In this document: piece after piece, positions 42,853 to 51,334 of the stretch | Layout of the letters: every line of letters begins with the position of its first letter | Position numbering within the stretch: the stretch's first letter is position 1 | NCBI GenBank assembly: GCA_947571775.1 | Contig: CANOZK010000003.1 | Coordinates: 1 to 64,000, forward strand | Source of the DNA: an uncultured Lachnospiraceae bacterium | Lineage (GTDB): Bacteria > Bacillota > Clostridia > Lachnospirales > Lachnospiraceae | DNA: 64,000 nucleotides | Direction: 5' to 3' | Program-made: the position numbers and the translations under genes | Notes under the pieces: generated by a model | Database searches by the model: none | What the model saw: only the letters and a program-made list of their open reading frames with translations | What the model was told of the DNA's origin: nothing

Positions 42853-44541
42853 TTAAACTTTCTTTTTGGCGCAGATCAGGAACAGGGGTGTGGGATTGTA
42901 GAATTCATCCTTTTCCACATAAATCCGCTCTCCCATGTCCAGATCGATGTAAAATTCGCGCATGTCTGTCTGGCTGAGAACGGAGAGATCCCAGGCCGGG
43001 CGGTTATAGGAGCTGATCGGAAGCTGGCTTTTGATCTCCTCGCATTCCTGCAGCATCTCATCCCCCAGGGTGTGGTGGGCATGGCTTTGGGGCAGATCCG
43101 ATTTATCCAAAAGGTTGCTGGCGCCGTAATTGGCGTCAAAATTGAGCAGGACGCCGCCGTCTTTTAAAACCCGCGTCCATTCCTGGTAAGCCTGCTCCGC
43201 GTGCGGAAGCGTCCAAGTTAGATTCCGGGAAATGACCACATCGAAGGTTTTATCGGGAAATTCCAGATTTTCCCCGTCCATCACAAGAAACTGGCAGTCG
43301 CAGCCCTCTTCTTTGGCCAGGGTGACGGAATGCTCGATCATCTCCGGGGTAAGATCCGTTCCGATGGTTTCGTGTCCTTCTTTTGCCAGAAGAATGGTAA
43401 AAAATCCGGTGCCGCAGCCCACGTCCAGGATTTTCAGCCTCCGATCCTGGGGAAGATGAGAGCAGATTACCTCCCGCCACCGCTTCGCCAGCGGACTGTG
43501 CAGCTCGGAACGCCTCTGGGAGAGAAAACTGTCGCTGCGTTTGCCCCAATATTTGGTGATGCGTTCCTTGCGGCTGTCAAATTCTCTGGAGATGCGTCCG
43601 TAAGCAATCATCGGGCCGCTTTCCAGCACTTGAAGAGATTCCGTCTGGTAAAGGACTACGCCGTCAAACTCTGCCCAGCAGCCCTCGATGGGATTGCCCT
43701 CATAATTGTGCACCTCTCCCAGTAACTCGCCCTCGGAAATAATGTCGCCGACCTTTTTCTCCGGATACCAGAGGCCCCCATGGGAAGCATACTGGTAGCA
43801 GACGTCCACCACATCCAGAGGATGGTATTTCCGGTAATCTTTCTCTCCCTGGTAAACGCCGAGATGGGACAACAGATTGAGAATGTCCCGTCTGGTGGAG
43901 AGGACTTCCTCCGTCGTCCAGGCGCCCATCCCGCCCCGCTCAATCAAAATGCTGGGGATGTCAAAAGCGGAAGCTGCATGATTATAAGATCCCCCAGAAG
44001 CCACACCAGAGCGTATCATATACGGCACATCCACCCGCTCCGCCATTTTGCGGGATTCGTCTACAACTTCCGGCTTGGCAACTCCGGCATAATAGACATA
44101 AGGGGTCAGACGTTCGTAGTCGTCACCGCTATGTAAATCAATATAATAATCGACAGACGGAAAAACGTTCTGGGTAATGGCATAAGCCAGCCGTTCCATC
44201 TCCGTCCCTTCTGGATCTCCAGGGAAGACGCGGTTTAGGTTTTTGCCGTCCGAGACTCCCATACTGCCCCTGCGCTGTTCAAAGGCCGACCGGTTGATTA
44301 CTTTCAAAATGATGATGGTTCCCACCGTTTTGTCAATATCCAGGATGCGGGGAAGCTGCACCGTAGTTTGGATACCCACATATTCCCCAGAATGGATGCC
44401 CGCCGTAATTAAGACTGTTTTGCCGGGCTGCTCCCCGTGGAGAATGGTGGCGGGAAGCCGAAATTCTCCGTTATTTAAAACCAGTTCCCCGCTGAGCTTC
44501 TCTTTGGGGTCTGCCGTCAGATTACATAAAGAAAAAGACAT
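42853..44541 (-). CDS. Fusion: M14/AstE-like zinc hydrolase and SAM-dependent methyltransferase
   Basis: A 562-residue cytoplasmic two-domain enzyme. Residues about 1-330 are an AstE/AspA-type (M14) zinc carboxypeptidase-fold amidohydrolase: the Zn ligands are in AGIHSGEYVG (His, Glu) and in YYIDLHSGD, followed by the biotinyl-lipoyl-like beta segment GDIISEGELLGEVHNYEGN. Residues about 345-562 are a class I methyltransferase with motif I ILDVGCGTGFFTILLA (about 370), TIGTDLTPEMIEHS and FDVVISRNLTWTLPHAEQAYQEWTRVLKDGG. The first domain should remove an acyl or aminoacyl group from a small amino-acid-like molecule, and the second should methylate a small molecule. Its neighbours are a peptide/nickel-type importer and LysR, so the imported compound is the likely substrate. 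Confidence 0.88.
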   Translation of the reverse strand: MSFSLCNLTADPKEKLSGELVLNNGEFRLPATILHGEQPGKTVLITAGIHSGEYVGIQTTVQLPRILDIDKTVGTIIILKVINRSAFEQRRGSMGVSDGKNLNRVFPGDPEGTEMERLAYAITQNVFPSVDYYIDLHSGDDYERLTPYVYYAGVAKPEVVDESRKMAERVDVPYMIRSGVASGGSYNHAASAFDIPSILIERGGMGAWTTEEVLSTRRDILNLLSHLGVYQGEKDYRKYHPLDVVDVCYQYASHGGLWYPEKKVGDIISEGELLGEVHNYEGNPIEGCWAEFDGVVLYQTESLQVLESGPMIAYGRISREFDSRKERITKYWGKRSDSFLSQRRSELHSPLAKRWREVICSHLPQDRRLKILDVGCGTGFFTILLAKEGHETIGTDLTPEMIEHSVTLAKEEGCDCQFLVMDGENLEFPDKTFDVVISRNLTWTLPHAEQAYQEWTRVLKDGGVLLNFDANYGASNLLDKSDLPQSHAHHTLGDEMLQECEEIKSQLPISSYNRPAWDLSVLSQTDMREFYIDLDMGERIYVEKDEFYNPTPLFLICAKKKV

Positions 44542-44580
44542 ATTTTTTTCCGATTCCTTTCTTTTGTTTTTTCTGAATCC

Positions 44581-44637
44581 AATTTACCAGAAAAAAAAGA
44601 GGCGTACAAGCCCCCTGGGGGGATCCAAAAATTTTGG
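44581..44637 (-). promoter_or_regulatory. Promoter of fusion-lysR operon with flanking dyads
   Basis: On the minus strand TTGTAC (44604-44609), 17 nt, TAAATT (44581-44586). Directly upstream of the -35 lie the dyads CCCCCTGGGGGG (44611-44622) and CCAAAAATTTTGG (44625-44637), the position where LysR regulators usually bind. The res stop codon (44645) is only a few bases away, and a readable terminator for res was not clear. Confidence 0.5.
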
Positions 44638-44644
44638 GGTTTTT

Positions 44645-47600
44645 CTACCGCATAACCATTTCCAGCAAGGACTGATAGCTGTTCACCACACTATAAACAA
44701 CATTTTCGCCGGAGATGGATTTGAAGTGTTCCTCTGCACAGTGGATTTTTGATTTCTCAATCAGGCGCAGCTGCATGGAACTCATAGAACCTTTTGTTTC
44801 CGCTACAAAATAGATGTGCTTAACGGTTCCTTCGTAAAAGGCAATGGCCCAGTCCGGGTTATAATGCCCAACTGGTGTTGCAATATAAAAGCCATTTGGC
44901 AGTTTGACATAGACCGCCACATTTGTATTCGTATCTAGGTCGGCGGTAAAATCACGCTCTTTCGTTGAGTCATAAACGATATGGTCATACAGATGCCTTT
45001 TCGCTTTCATTACATTGACTCCAAGCCTGCCTTTGATGGTCGAGTCGGTAAAAACATCTATGCCATAGTGATCATCCAAAACATCATAGGTGATATGTTC
45101 AATGACCGCCGTGGCTTTCTCATCGTTGATGAGAGCGGCGGCCTTGAAAATAAATTCTTCCGGGTTGTCTTTGAATTGGTTGAATACCGTGGGTTGGATC
45201 CCCTGTAAAATAGCGACAATCGCCTTACGGGTCAGCCCTGTTTCCTCTACCAGTTTTCCGATTAGATCATATTTTACATTGGCATTTGCCGTTATGTGCG
45301 CACGGTAGCTGCTGGATTCTTCTTTTGTAAAAGATGCGCCAAAGAGAAGTTGCTCTTTGGATCCAATCTTGTCCATTGTGCCGGTTTCTACTTGAAAGTG
45401 GATTTTGGAAACGCGCAGCTTACTATCCAGCGAGGCGATGGCTTTTCGGATCAGTTCATCTGTATCGAAATCTACCACATAGACAGATCGAGCGTTGATC
45501 CTGGACCAGAGTGCCTGAAATTCCGGCATGGCCAATTTTTCCTCGTCCACTTGCAGTTCCACATTGTAGCTGCGGGCATTCTCAGGCTGCATACTGCGGG
45601 CGTCATAAACAGAGTCTACGATCTCAAACACTGAGGCAGCAGAGTCTGCCACTTCTTCTGCCACTTTAAGCGCAGCATTTGCCTTGTCCTCATAGTATTT
45701 ATCAGTTGGGATGCCTTTGCGGTCGATATAGCCGCTGGCGATCATATCGTAATGGATGGCAGAGGCCGTGCTTTGGTCGATGACTTGCTCGTTGCCTTGG
45801 CCGTCCTTGATGACTTTTCCGACAAAAAGTTCGGCCGTAACAGCATGCGGACGGTCAGCGACGGCTTCAGCTATTTCCGTTTGCAGACCTTGTGCGAAAG
45901 AATCATAGCTTTCGCTGGCAATGATGGTGAGGATATTGATGTTGTGTACATCGCTTCCCAGGAGATGGGCGTCCATTCGTTCCCCGTTTTGATTTACGCA
46001 AAGGCGTAGACCCCGCCCGACTTCCTGACGTTTGCGGATATCGCTGCCGCTTTGTTTTAAGGTGCAGATCTGGAACACATTTGGGTTGTCCCATCCTTCC
46101 CGCAGGGCGGAATGAGAGAAGAGAAACCGCACAGGGGAACGCGCCGGGTCACGGTCAAGCAGCAGTTCTTTATTCTTCATAATCAGCTCATAGGCGCTTA
46201 CATCATCGGAAGTGGTTTTCTTTCTGCCGACTTTGGAGTTAATCATCTTGCCTTTGCCGTCAACTGAGAAGTAACCGGCATGGGTCTTTGCCGCTGGGAT
46301 CGCCTGCAAATATTTGATATATTCATCCTCGCCGACAGCAAGCTGCATACTATTTATGACATCCTCATATTCTTCTTCAAACATAGCGGCATATTTGCCG
46401 TTTACTGGATCGCCTGCCACGTTATATTCCCGATAGTTCGCTACTTCGTCGATAAAAAACAAAGAGAGCACTTTAATCCCTTTATGAAACAGCTGACGCT
46501 CCCGCTGGATATGGGAAAGGATGGTTTCCCGTATCTGAATGCGGCGCAACTGGTCTTCATCCACTGCACCGATTACATCTCCGGTGAAGAGCTGAATGCC
46601 ATTCAGAAATTCTACGGAATCATTGCGCCCGTCGATCTGTTTGATGACAAATCCGTTTTTGTATTCTTCCAGACCGCCGGAGTAATCGTAAAGGTTATCT
46701 CCAATTCTGACAATACGACTCTTTTTCTTTGGTGCGCCGCTTGCCGTTTTTACTTCAAACTGCAAAGTGGCCGTCGGGTCGTTTTTGGAGAGGTTGATGC
46801 TTTCCAGATAGACATAGCTGTCAGTGGCAGTGGTGCCCGATTTGGTGATTCCTTTTACAGCGATCTTTTTAACCAGGCGTCGGTTGTATGCTTCCATAGC
46901 GTCCAGCCGGAAAACCATGTTGTAAATGCTGTCGCTTTTGTGGGTGGCGGAGTAGCGCAGTGTCAGAAGTGGGTGGAACTCTCTCAAGCGTTCCTTAGTC
47001 TGCCTGCCTTCAACAGATTGTGGTTCGTCGATAATCAAAATCGGGTTGGTTTTGGCGATAATATCAATCGGACGACGGGAGCGGAACTCATCCAGCTTCA
47101 TATAAATCCTGCGGGCATCTTTTCCCCTGGCGTTAAAAGCCTGAGAGTTGATAATCATCACATTGATAGAGCTGTCCGAAGCAAAACGGTCGATCTCTGT
47201 TAGTTGTGCAGAGTTATAGATGAAAAAGCGTATCTTCTTTCCATACTCCTCTGCAAAATGCTCCTGGGTCATCTCAAAGGATTTATACACGCCTTCCCGG
47301 ATAGCCACGCTGGGAACCACAACGATAAATTTGCTCCAGCCATAGCGTTTGTTTAGCTCAAACATGGTTTTGATATAGGTATAGGTTTTGCCGACGCCGG
47401 TCTCCATTTCAATGGTAAGATTGTAGCCGTTTTCGCGCCCCTCCAGTCTTTTTGATGGCTGAATCCGATGGATGCGCTGAATCTTGTTTAGCTGTTCTAA
47501 TATCCGATGGTCGGAAAGTTCTGGCACGATTTTCTGATTGCTGAATCCGGTAAAATCTCGTTCTTCATTTACGCCGATCTGGTAATTGCCGCTGCCTTTG

Positions 47601-47704
47601 TCCATTATGTAGGTGGGGGTCAGATGCGGCTGCCCGGTGAATACGTCAACCACGGCCTTGGCTGCGTCCGCCTGAAATTTCTGGTGCCTGTATTGAATCT
47701 TCAT
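44645..47704 (-). CDS. res: Type III restriction enzyme, Res subunit (DEAD-type helicase/nuclease)
   Basis: A 1019-residue restriction subunit that with Mod cuts DNA near unmethylated sites after ATP-dependent communication. The helicase has Walker A METGVGKTYTY (about 99-109) and the DEAD-like box LIIDEPQ (about 224-229). A motif VI-type QEVGRGLRLCVNQ follows, and the C-terminal endonuclease has NPDWAIAF ... FVAETKGSM, the PD-(D/E)xK residues Asp951, Glu969 and Lys971. All motifs look intact and the length is normal. GGAGGGCAGGAAAT precedes the ATG. It lies 137 nt downstream of mod with a possible 28-codon ORF between them. Confidence 0.95.
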   Translation of the reverse strand: MKIQYRHQKFQADAAKAVVDVFTGQPHLTPTYIMDKGSGNYQIGVNEERDFTGFSNQKIVPELSDHRILEQLNKIQRIHRIQPSKRLEGRENGYNLTIEMETGVGKTYTYIKTMFELNKRYGWSKFIVVVPSVAIREGVYKSFEMTQEHFAEEYGKKIRFFIYNSAQLTEIDRFASDSSINVMIINSQAFNARGKDARRIYMKLDEFRSRRPIDIIAKTNPILIIDEPQSVEGRQTKERLREFHPLLTLRYSATHKSDSIYNMVFRLDAMEAYNRRLVKKIAVKGITKSGTTATDSYVYLESINLSKNDPTATLQFEVKTASGAPKKKSRIVRIGDNLYDYSGGLEEYKNGFVIKQIDGRNDSVEFLNGIQLFTGDVIGAVDEDQLRRIQIRETILSHIQRERQLFHKGIKVLSLFFIDEVANYREYNVAGDPVNGKYAAMFEEEYEDVINSMQLAVGEDEYIKYLQAIPAAKTHAGYFSVDGKGKMINSKVGRKKTTSDDVSAYELIMKNKELLLDRDPARSPVRFLFSHSALREGWDNPNVFQICTLKQSGSDIRKRQEVGRGLRLCVNQNGERMDAHLLGSDVHNINILTIIASESYDSFAQGLQTEIAEAVADRPHAVTAELFVGKVIKDGQGNEQVIDQSTASAIHYDMIASGYIDRKGIPTDKYYEDKANAALKVAEEVADSAASVFEIVDSVYDARSMQPENARSYNVELQVDEEKLAMPEFQALWSRINARSVYVVDFDTDELIRKAIASLDSKLRVSKIHFQVETGTMDKIGSKEQLLFGASFTKEESSSYRAHITANANVKYDLIGKLVEETGLTRKAIVAILQGIQPTVFNQFKDNPEEFIFKAAALINDEKATAVIEHITYDVLDDHYGIDVFTDSTIKGRLGVNVMKAKRHLYDHIVYDSTKERDFTADLDTNTNVAVYVKLPNGFYIATPVGHYNPDWAIAFYEGTVKHIYFVAETKGSMSSMQLRLIEKSKIHCAEEHFKSISGENVVYSVVNSYQSLLEMVMR

Positions 47705-47741
47705 ATTTCCTGCCCTCCTGTTTTTTCAGCGCTCCATTTCC

Positions 47742-47828
47742 TCAATTTTTTTGGAGTTCTATTTTATCCGGCAGATAGAGTCTATATTCGGACGTATAAA
47801 CGTTGGAATCTAAAAAAGTGTCGTTCAT
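47742..47828 (-). CDS. Possible 28-codon ORF between mod and res
   Basis: ATG 47828 is six bases after GGAGGGG, a strong ribosome-binding site right at the mod stop codon, and reads 28 residues (NDTFLDSNVYTSEYRLYLPD and on) to TGA 47742-47744. I recognise no family. It may be a real small accessory protein, a translational coupler for res, or the stump of a lost gene; the only evidence is the site and the spacing. Confidence 0.35.
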   Translation of the reverse strand: MNDTFLDSNVYTSEYRLYLPDKIELQKN

Positions 47829-47841
47829 TTCATTCCCCTCC

Positions 47842-49731
47842 TTACAGGACTTTCACCCTGGTATCGGGGGCAAGCATCTTGAAAATCTCCCCCACATTGA
47901 TTTTGGCAGGGCTATTTGCAAAGCTGCTGTCGCGGAACACGGCCCGGAGAGGCTGGCGCTTGGCAATCTCCTTTACAACGGAATTGGGGATATGCTCGTC
48001 AAAGCATACGATCAGGTCGCCGTCGTTGTAGGTGTGGATGGTGCAGTCCTCGATCTGCTCGGAAGTATAGGGCATAGACAGAGGCAGCCCCCATTCCAGC
48101 AGGCAGCCGAACAGCAAATCCAGGTCGGTGCGGTCGGGTTTGATGTTGTTTTCCAGCCGGGAGAGCATGGACTGGTCGTATTCCCCGGCGGAATAGTAGA
48201 CGTCGGTCATATTGGTGTCGTCCAGCTTAAAGACACGGAAACCGCCGTCAAAGGGCTTGTCTGGATTTTCCGAGGCGATTTTCTTTGCGGCGCGGCGGAT
48301 ACGCTCTTTGCCGATTTCGCAGATATTTGGAAAACCTGTTTGATAGGCTTCGCTCTTCTCATTGCACGGTTCTGGCAACTGTACCATGATAAATTTGCGG
48401 TGCCCGCCGTCCTCGGCATTTAACTGCATAGCGGCATGGGCAGTGGTGGCAGAACCGGAGAAGAAGTCGAGAATAGTATCATCGTTACTCATATGAATAT
48501 TTATAAGGAAGCGAATTAAAGAAATTGGTTTTGGAAATGAAAATACTTTCCTATTGAATAAATTTGTAATTTCTTTAGTTCCATCTTGTGACATACCAAT
48601 GTTCTCGGATAACTTAGTGCTGACTGCAACTCGTCCAAATTTATCTCCTGCTTTCTCCATGTCATCTTTTTTCCAATACCGCAAAACAGGTTTTTGAATG
48701 TTTAGAAAGGGGTAATCTCCAGGAAAAATAATGCGGTTAGCTACATAATAATTTTTAAAAGTTTTTTCTGTAATAGCCCAAGTTCGGTTAGGGTTCGCAG
48801 GATATTCTTCCCCTGTTTTGGGGTTCACAATATTAAAGAAGCTATTAGGTCTTTCGCTCGCAGTTGTCTGTTTTGTCAAATCGTGAATTCTCCAAGGATC
48901 TCCAGGAAAATCTGAGGTTTCGTAATATTTTCTTTCCTTTCCCTCCATGCTCGCGAGAAAATTTTGTGATTTTGCGTAACAAACAATCCATTCGTAGTCT
49001 TGAGATATACCAAACGGTACATCAGATTTTGCTGTCCTTTTTCTCCACGGAAAGGTTGCGACATAATTACTTGCTCCAAATATATCAGAACAGATTTTTT
49101 TGAGATTGTCTATCTCATTGTCGTCAATAGAAATAAAAATTGCACCATCGTTCTGTAAAAGTGTGTGTGCCAACGTCAACCGGGAATAAATCATACTGCA
49201 CCAATCGGAATGAAACCGCCCGTTGGTGTCTGTATTCTTAAACAGTCGGTCGCCGGTTTCCTCATCTATCTGCCCGGATTCTTCGCTGTATTCTTCTTGG
49301 CTCTGTGCAAAATCGTCCCGATAGATAAAGTCGTTACCAGTATTATAGGGCGGGTCAATATAGATCATCTTTACTTTGCCCAGATAGCTTTCCTGTAAAA
49401 GTTTTAGCACTTCCAGGTTGTCGCCCTCAATATAGAGGTTTTCGGTGGTATCCCAGTTTACGCTTTCCTCCAGGCAGGGGCGCAAGGTTTTGCGGATGGG
49501 GCGGTTAGCCTCTGCAATAGCCGCCTTTTTGCCTACCCAGGTGAATTCATAGGCCTCGTCGCCCTCCAGTACCTCATCAGACAGCGTCTGTTTGAGCAGT
49601 TCAAAGTTGACCGCTTTTTTCAGCTTCCCATCCGCGCCCCACGCTTCCGTAATGCAGGCGGGAAACAGGGCGGCAAGTTTTTCAATATTGGTTTGGGTTA
49701 AGTCAGGGGTTTGCATGCGCATTTTATCCAT
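47842..49731 (-). CDS. mod: Type III DNA methyltransferase, Mod subunit
   Basis: A 629-residue beta-class adenine-N6 methyltransferase that also gives the type III complex its sequence specificity. Catalytic motif IV is IDPPYNTGND (about 125-134); the SAM motif DFFSGSATTAHA is at about 421, after it, the beta-class order. The variable target-recognition region lies between. The frame extends upstream, but GGGAGGAAAAACATC precedes ATG 49731, which overlaps the last codons of the preceding small gene by eight bases. Mod should be active alone as a methylase and with Res as a restriction enzyme. Confidence 0.95.
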   Translation of the reverse strand: MDKMRMQTPDLTQTNIEKLAALFPACITEAWGADGKLKKAVNFELLKQTLSDEVLEGDEAYEFTWVGKKAAIAEANRPIRKTLRPCLEESVNWDTTENLYIEGDNLEVLKLLQESYLGKVKMIYIDPPYNTGNDFIYRDDFAQSQEEYSEESGQIDEETGDRLFKNTDTNGRFHSDWCSMIYSRLTLAHTLLQNDGAIFISIDDNEIDNLKKICSDIFGASNYVATFPWRKRTAKSDVPFGISQDYEWIVCYAKSQNFLASMEGKERKYYETSDFPGDPWRIHDLTKQTTASERPNSFFNIVNPKTGEEYPANPNRTWAITEKTFKNYYVANRIIFPGDYPFLNIQKPVLRYWKKDDMEKAGDKFGRVAVSTKLSENIGMSQDGTKEITNLFNRKVFSFPKPISLIRFLINIHMSNDDTILDFFSGSATTAHAAMQLNAEDGGHRKFIMVQLPEPCNEKSEAYQTGFPNICEIGKERIRRAAKKIASENPDKPFDGGFRVFKLDDTNMTDVYYSAGEYDQSMLSRLENNIKPDRTDLDLLFGCLLEWGLPLSMPYTSEQIEDCTIHTYNDGDLIVCFDEHIPNSVVKEIAKRQPLRAVFRDSSFANSPAKINVGEIFKMLAPDTRVKVL

Positions 49732-50041
49732 GATGTTTTTCCTCCCACTCTTTTTTAAGTAAAAAATCCAATTGCATATGCAATACATATCGTAAATCTG
49801 TTTCACAAATCTGGCTGGAAGCTTTCTGGACAGTAGTAGGCAGGGTATTCACTTTTATATATAAATCAAGGTGCTTCTTATAAGTCAAAGCAATTCTTGT
49901 TTGTGCGTGTTCCATATTAAGGGACTGTTTGGATATTTCTTCCAGGGTGTCAAGAATATCCTTTTCCAATTCCGATGGATTGGTTAATTGTTTTACAGTC
50001 TCAACAAGAATATGCTTTTGGGTATCTGTTAATGTAAGCAC
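49724..50041 (-). CDS. Small accessory protein upstream of mod
   Basis: A 105-residue soluble, largely helical protein starting GTG at 50041 (GGAGG eight bases upstream) and ending inside the start of mod. Its start overlaps the stop of the preceding remnant (TAGTG), so it is in a chain of translationally coupled genes with mod and res. No domain is recognised. A regulatory or complex-assembly role in the restriction system is possible but not shown. Confidence 0.7.
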   Translation of the reverse strand: MLTLTDTQKHILVETVKQLTNPSELEKDILDTLEEISKQSLNMEHAQTRIALTYKKHLDLYIKVNTLPTTVQKASSQICETDLRYVLHMQLDFLLKKEWEEKHHG

Positions 50042-50252
50042 TACAATTCCTCCAATTTTTTCTCAACATTTTCAATTCTGTGTTCAAGTTCTACTTGTTT
50101 GTTCAGCTGCTTTTCTCTATGTACTTTCTTGAAATACTGTGTGGAGAAGCAAGCAGCAGCGATAGAAACTTTACTGCCGTGCTTTATCGTCGTTTCAGAT
50201 CATCCCGAACAATATTTTCATCTCTTATGTCTCTTTATTTTAGATTTGTCAT
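50041..50252 (-). pseudogene. Deletion scar: PLD/SNF2-type helicase start joined to DUF4391-like end
   Basis: Read from ATG 50252 on the minus strand: MTNLK, a stop, then in the same frame RDIRDENIVRDDLKRR, a stop. In a shifted frame follows KVSIAAACFST, and then KVHREKQLNKQVELEHRIENVEKKLEEL to TAG at 50041-50043. The first pieces match, from memory, the N-terminus of large helicases with a phospholipase-D-like domain (pattern IRDEN..R.DL ... SKISIAAACFS). The coiled-coil end matches the C-terminus of DUF4391 proteins (REKQFN.KVEL...I..L...L..L). Both genes are known neighbours of mod/res in type III loci. A deletion of several kilobases would explain the junction. Confidence 0.55.
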
Positions 50253-50289
50253 AGGACAACAACCATTCGGGTCGAAAAAACACATGTAA

Positions 50290-50318
50290 AATATATCATG
50301 TAAAAACAGATAAGTCAA
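50290..50318 (-). promoter_or_regulatory. Promoter of the type III restriction-modification operon
   Basis: On the minus strand TTGACT (50313-50318), 17 nt, TATATT (50290-50295). Transcription would begin near 50283, run through the helicase/DUF4391 scar and then into the small gene, mod and res. Confidence 0.75.
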
Positions 50319-50327
50319 ACGATAAAT

Positions 50328-50355
50328 TTGCAAAAATGGTATTTGTTCTTATACT
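50328..50355 (+). promoter_or_regulatory. Candidate rightward promoter
   Basis: TTGCAA (50328-50333), 16 nt, TATACT (50350-50355). It is back to back with the restriction operon promoter and could drive the VOC remnant and the two-component pair. Nothing else is evident between 50356 and 50475. Confidence 0.5.
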
Positions 50356-50475
50356 TTATTCATTTCTGATTTACCAAGACAGAGCATTGGAAAACGGATA
50401 GAAAAATCCATATCCATATGTTAAAATAGAAACCAGGCAAACGGACAAATCAAAGTTCAGAGAGGAACATAACAC

Positions 50476-50604
50476 ATGAGTTTGATAGGATTAAGCTGTA
50501 TTTTTCTTGTTCCAGATATAAAGAGAACTACTGAATTTTATATATCAAGTTTCGGATTTCGGCCGTTGGCTTGCGTTTGGATGCAAGGTAAAAGATTGAA
50601 ATAA
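50476..50604 (+). pseudogene. Truncated VOC (glyoxalase) family gene
   Basis: ATG 50476, preceded by AGAGAGGAAC, reads 42 residues with LSCIFLVPDIKRTTEFYISSFGFRP, the unmistakable first beta-alpha-beta of a VOC/glyoxalase domain (V.D...t..FY...lGF). It then runs into unrelated sequence and a stop; complete members are about 120 residues. The break lies immediately before the response-regulator gene, suggesting a deletion when that pair arrived or the VOC gene was lost. Confidence 0.7.
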
Positions 50605-50626
50605 ATGAAAGGCTAGGAATGTTTCT

Positions 50627-51334
50627 GTGGAAAAGACGCATTTTGACAAAACATATCAAATATTGATTGTAGAGGACGATAAAGGGCTGAATCAAGGGAT
50701 TGCGCTGGCTCTGCGCGGGGAAGGGATTTTATTTCACTCGGCGTATTCCTTATCCCAGGCCAGGGAGATCTGGAAAAAGGAGACGGTGGATCTGATCTTG
50801 CTGGACGTCAACCTGCCGGACGGCAGCGGCTTTGACTTGCTGCGGGAGATCCGCCGGGAATCGGAAACCCCGGTTTTGATGCTGACGGCGAATGATTTGG
50901 AAATCGACCAGGTGACCGGATTTTCCCTGGGGGCGGATGATTATATTACCAAACCTTTCAGCCTGATGGTTCTTCGAGCCAGGGTGGAGCGGATGCGCAG
51001 GCGCGCGTCGGGGCCGACGGCGGCGGGGGATTATCAGGATGCGCGATATCGTTTTCGATTTCAGGAGATGGTTTTTCTGGCAGACGGAAAAGAAATTACT
51101 CTGAGCAAAACGGAACAAAAATTGCTGCGGCTGTTCACCGAGCATCCTGGACAGATTTTATCCAGAAGCCGTCTGGAGGAAGCCGTTTGGATGGACGGCG
51201 CCTATTATGTGGATGAGAACGCCCTTTCCGTGGCAGTCAACCGTCTTCGCCATAAGCTGGCGGGAAAAGGGAAATCTTGTCCCATTCAGACCGTTTACGG
51301 CTTAGGGTATGTATGGGGAAAGGAACATGTTTGA
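50627..51334 (+). CDS. OmpR family response regulator
   Basis: A 235-residue regulator with receiver (LIVEDD, phosphoacceptor in LLDVNLPDGSG, Thr in MLTAND, Lys in ITKPF) and winged-helix output (LSKTEQKLLRLFTEHPGQILSRSRLEEAVW ... AVNRLRHKL). The start is GTG 50627, with AGGAA about eight bases upstream. The kinase gene begins eight bases before its stop. Such regulator/kinase pairs usually control an adjacent ABC transporter for peptide antibiotics, but none is here. Confidence 0.94.
   Translation: MEKTHFDKTYQILIVEDDKGLNQGIALALRGEGILFHSAYSLSQAREIWKKETVDLILLDVNLPDGSGFDLLREIRRESETPVLMLTANDLEIDQVTGFSLGADDYITKPFSLMVLRARVERMRRRASGPTAAGDYQDARYRFRFQEMVFLADGKEITLSKTEQKLLRLFTEHPGQILSRSRLEEAVWMDGAYYVDENALSVAVNRLRHKLAGKGKSCPIQTVYGLGYVWGKEHV

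Noticed and set aside
44587..44645. Terminator for res at the G/C-rich dyads followed by a T run
   Set aside because: The dyads have no workable loop or do not abut the T run; the same T run is the spacer of the predicted downstream promoter, so the call was left out.
46280..47203. Long open frame on the plus strand opposite res
   Set aside because: It is antisense to a convincing helicase with intact motifs and has no recognisable domain or ribosome-binding site.
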